Source: Clostridium sp. AM34-11AC (lineage in GTDB: Bacteria > Bacillota > Clostridia > Lachnospirales > Lachnospiraceae). From it: a stretch of DNA of 64,000 nucleotides. The stretch is taken from assembly GCF_003435375.1 (NCBI RefSeq), contig NZ_QWGL01000010.1:10102-74101 (forward strand). Direction: 5' to 3'. Both the position numbers and the translations under genes were made by a program. The notes under the pieces were generated by a model, which saw only the letters and a program-made list of their open reading frames with translations, did no database searches and was not told the DNA's origin. Shown here in pieces: positions 62,205-64,000 of this stretch. The first letter of the stretch is position 1, and each line of letters opens with the position of its first letter.

Positions 62205-62315
62205 AGAAATTCTAATTGCAAAACGCGGGCGAGGATTTAATCCTCGCCCGTTTGCGTTATACAGTAAATGGGCGGGAATCACTTCCCGCCCATTCTGTCT
62301 GCAATTAGAATTTCT
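62205..62315. terminator. Nested inverted repeats and double terminator between convergent paralogs
   Basis: An outer pair AGAAATTCTAATTGCA (62205-62220) / TGCAATTAGAATTTCT (62300-62315) encloses two GC-rich hairpins: CGGGCGAGGAT (62226-62236) / ATCCTCGCCCG (62240-62250) and ATGGGCGGGAA (62268-62278) / TTCCCGCCCAT (62283-62293). One hairpin serves each convergent gene. Confidence 0.85.
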
Positions 62316-62338
62316 AATTTTTACAAGAAACGTTAATA

Positions 62339-63876
62339 TTAGTCTGTAACGTTAACGAACTCGTTGATATTAATTCCTGTAAGGTTCGGATTAACTGTGT
62401 AGGTACCGCCGATCTCATACTTAAACTGACCATCCGGAGCAAATGTTGTATCATTTGTAGTTGTGATCAGAGCATCTCCATCCTCTTTGTACTGAGTGTT
62501 CTTGGAGTGCTGAATAGAACCGTTTGTATTAACGATAAATGTATGGTTGTCGATAGTTGCAAGCTGATATTTGTAATCGTCAGCCTGGATTAACATACCA
62601 TAGTAGTAAAGTTTGGTATTCTGGTTACCTGTAATACCTGCACCTTTGTTTGTTCCCTTTGTCGCAAAGTAGAACTTGTAAGTATCACCAGCATCGTCCT
62701 TGATAGCCTGAGAACCAGTCTTCATGGAACCGTCATAGAACCACCGAAATAGTACATCTCGTCATCTACAAGGTAGAAATTGGAAAGCATACGTCCTTCC
62801 TGATCAAACCAGTAATCTTTGGAGTTTACTTTCTTCTTAGTAACATTTACAAGACCTTTGTTCTTGGACTGAACTACGCCATCTTTGAACTCATACTCGT
62901 AAGCGTTAGAAGCAGTAGCTAAAACGTCCATGTTTGTTCTGTAAAGCTTACCGTTTTTATCGAACCAGAACCACTTCTGATCGCCTTCTTCCTCGTCCTC
63001 ATCCTTCGGAATCCATGTCTTAGCCCATTTGTTCTTCTTAGCGTGTCCGTCATCCTCATCGCCGCAGTAGTAAGCATCGCCAGCGAACTCAGATACAGCC
63101 TGTTTAGTATGATTATCATCATCTAAGTTAATCTGCTTGTAAGCATTGTTTCCGCTTGCATCTGTTGTCTGCACAACCCAACCATAAAGCATACGACCCT
63201 GATTATCAAACAGATAAATCTGACCATTTAAGTTAGCCTGCTTACCAGTAGCCGGTTTACCTGTAGATTTCTTTAAGTAATACCAGTACTCATCTGCATC
63301 AGCCTCATCATCAGATGTACCCGGCTCAGTATCTTTAACCCATGCACCTTCTACACGAGCGCCAGTCTCGTCGCAGTAGAATGTGTTGTCTTTCTTGTAA
63401 GTATCAGCTTCGTCAACGTTGTCTGTGCCGTCAGTTGTTACCCAACCTGTGAGCATCTTACCTTCGCTGTCGAAGTAATATGTTTTTCCTTTGTAAGTGA
63501 TCTTCTTGCTTGTAGCCATCTTACCGTTGGACTGGAAGTAGTACCACTCTTCATCAGCTGTCTCATCATCGATCGGAGTTGTTAATCTCCAGTCGTTTGT
63601 GATCTTAGCACCGCTGCTGTTTACGAAGTACTTATCGGAGCCGTCCTCAACCCATGCGGAACGAACGAGTTCTCCGTCGTCGCCAACATAATATTCCTTA
63701 CCATTGCTGGAGCAGAATGTGTTTGTGTATGCGTCACCGTTCTTGTCGTAGCAATACCACTCGCCATCAACCATCATCCAGGTGCCTTTAGCAGCTGCGA
63801 AAGATGTCATGGAAGCGCCTAATGCTAACAGAGCTGCTGCGGATACTACTGCAGCAATTTTAGTCTGCTTTCTCAT
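62339..63876 (-). pseudogene. Repeat-only choline-binding surface protein 2, frameshifted
   Basis: Paralog of protein 1 in opposite orientation: same signal peptide and first repeats, acidic insertions, similar C-terminus. The first frame (63876 to 62722) ends early after YYFGGSMTVP; the second frame (62725 to 62339) continues with MKTGSQAIKDDAGDTYKF, exactly as in protein 1. Alignment shows a single missing base near 62740, in what was probably a TTT run (GGTGGTTCTAT for GGTGGTTTCTAT). About 511 residues if repaired. A sequencing error, slippage phase variation or true decay are all possible. Confidence 0.8.
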
Positions 63877-63942
63877 AATTAATGCACTCTCCTTTTGTTT
63901 TTTTGAAACGCTTTTTGAAATTCCTAATTGCATTACGAAGCC

Positions 63943-63971
63943 ATTATACTTCCGATAAGTAAAATTATCGC
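63943..63971 (-). promoter_or_regulatory. Damaged promoter of choline-binding protein 2
   Basis: The minus-strand TATAAT and 17-base spacer are identical to the promoter at 60513-60541, but the -35 reads GCGATA instead of TTGATA because the homology with the other copy ends at about 63969. The last 31 bases of the window hold nothing that I recognise. Confidence 0.6.
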
Positions 63972-64000
63972 AAGTTGGGAAACGGGGTGGGAGAGGGGCT

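Overview
The window looks like chromosome of an anaerobic Firmicute of the Lachnospiraceae (Clostridium cluster XIVa) type. Reasons: strong AGGAGG-type ribosome sites, TTGACA-N17-TATAAT promoters and U-tailed terminators; lipoproteins with long Ala/Thr/Glu linkers after the lipobox; type III glutamine synthetase, rubredoxin-first rubrerythrin, TAXI-TRAP transport, LuxS, and choline-binding wall proteins. The species cannot be fixed from sequence alone. No rRNA, tRNA, CRISPR array, prophage or intact transposase was seen. Layout, left to right. 1-6.4 kb: housekeeping genes (MBL-fold hydrolase fragment, glyoxalase-like protein, dihydroorotase, HAD phosphatase, CdaR-like regulator, MalQ, cold-shock protein). 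6.5-11.6 kb: an ABC-F protein with one degenerate ATP site behind a structured leader, a MATE exporter, a DUF1003 protein, and BioY under a clear BirA operator. 12-19.7 kb: a nucleoside salvage operon (M20 hydrolase, BMP-family lipoprotein, ABC ATPase, two permeases, adenosine deaminase). 20-25.3 kb: an IclR regulator with its own operator array, followed by an NMT1/SsuA-type ABC importer with two permeases and a nucleoside phosphorylase. 25.5-35 kb: exonuclease III, a Uup-type ABC-F, a GH13-like protein lacking its catalytic residues, LuxS, an FAH-family hydrolase, and LarB/LarC for the nickel-pincer cofactor. 35-36.6 kb: a type I toxin-antitoxin locus beside a peroxide defence pair (rubrerythrin and a PerR-like Fur protein, each with a box at its promoter). 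36.9-44.5 kb: a 1617-residue multidomain protein (HD, helical repeats, nucleotidyltransferase, GNAT-like, phosphoribosyltransferase-like), then a lactate/malate dehydrogenase-like protein and a flavoprotein. 44.6-48.3 kb: a TAXI-TRAP transporter. 48.5-53.7 kb: a small hydrophobic peptide, threonine synthase, class II aldolase and glutamine synthetase III. 53.7-55.5 kb: a Panacea-domain toxin-antitoxin operon whose toxin gene is interrupted by a 135-bp miniature element. 55.6-64 kb: a choline cell-surface module with a GH25 lysozyme carrying choline-binding repeats, a fused LicC/LicA-type enzyme with an N-terminal helix-turn-helix, and two convergent repeat-only choline-binding proteins, one of them frameshifted. 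The most unusual observations are the 1617-residue protein; the miniature element that splits a toxin gene, leaves a 6-bp target duplication and supplies a new in-frame start; the ABC-F protein in which all three lost motifs fall in the same composite ATP site; its leader with mutually exclusive helices; the GH13 pseudoenzyme; and the type I toxin-antitoxin locus with a decayed second copy.
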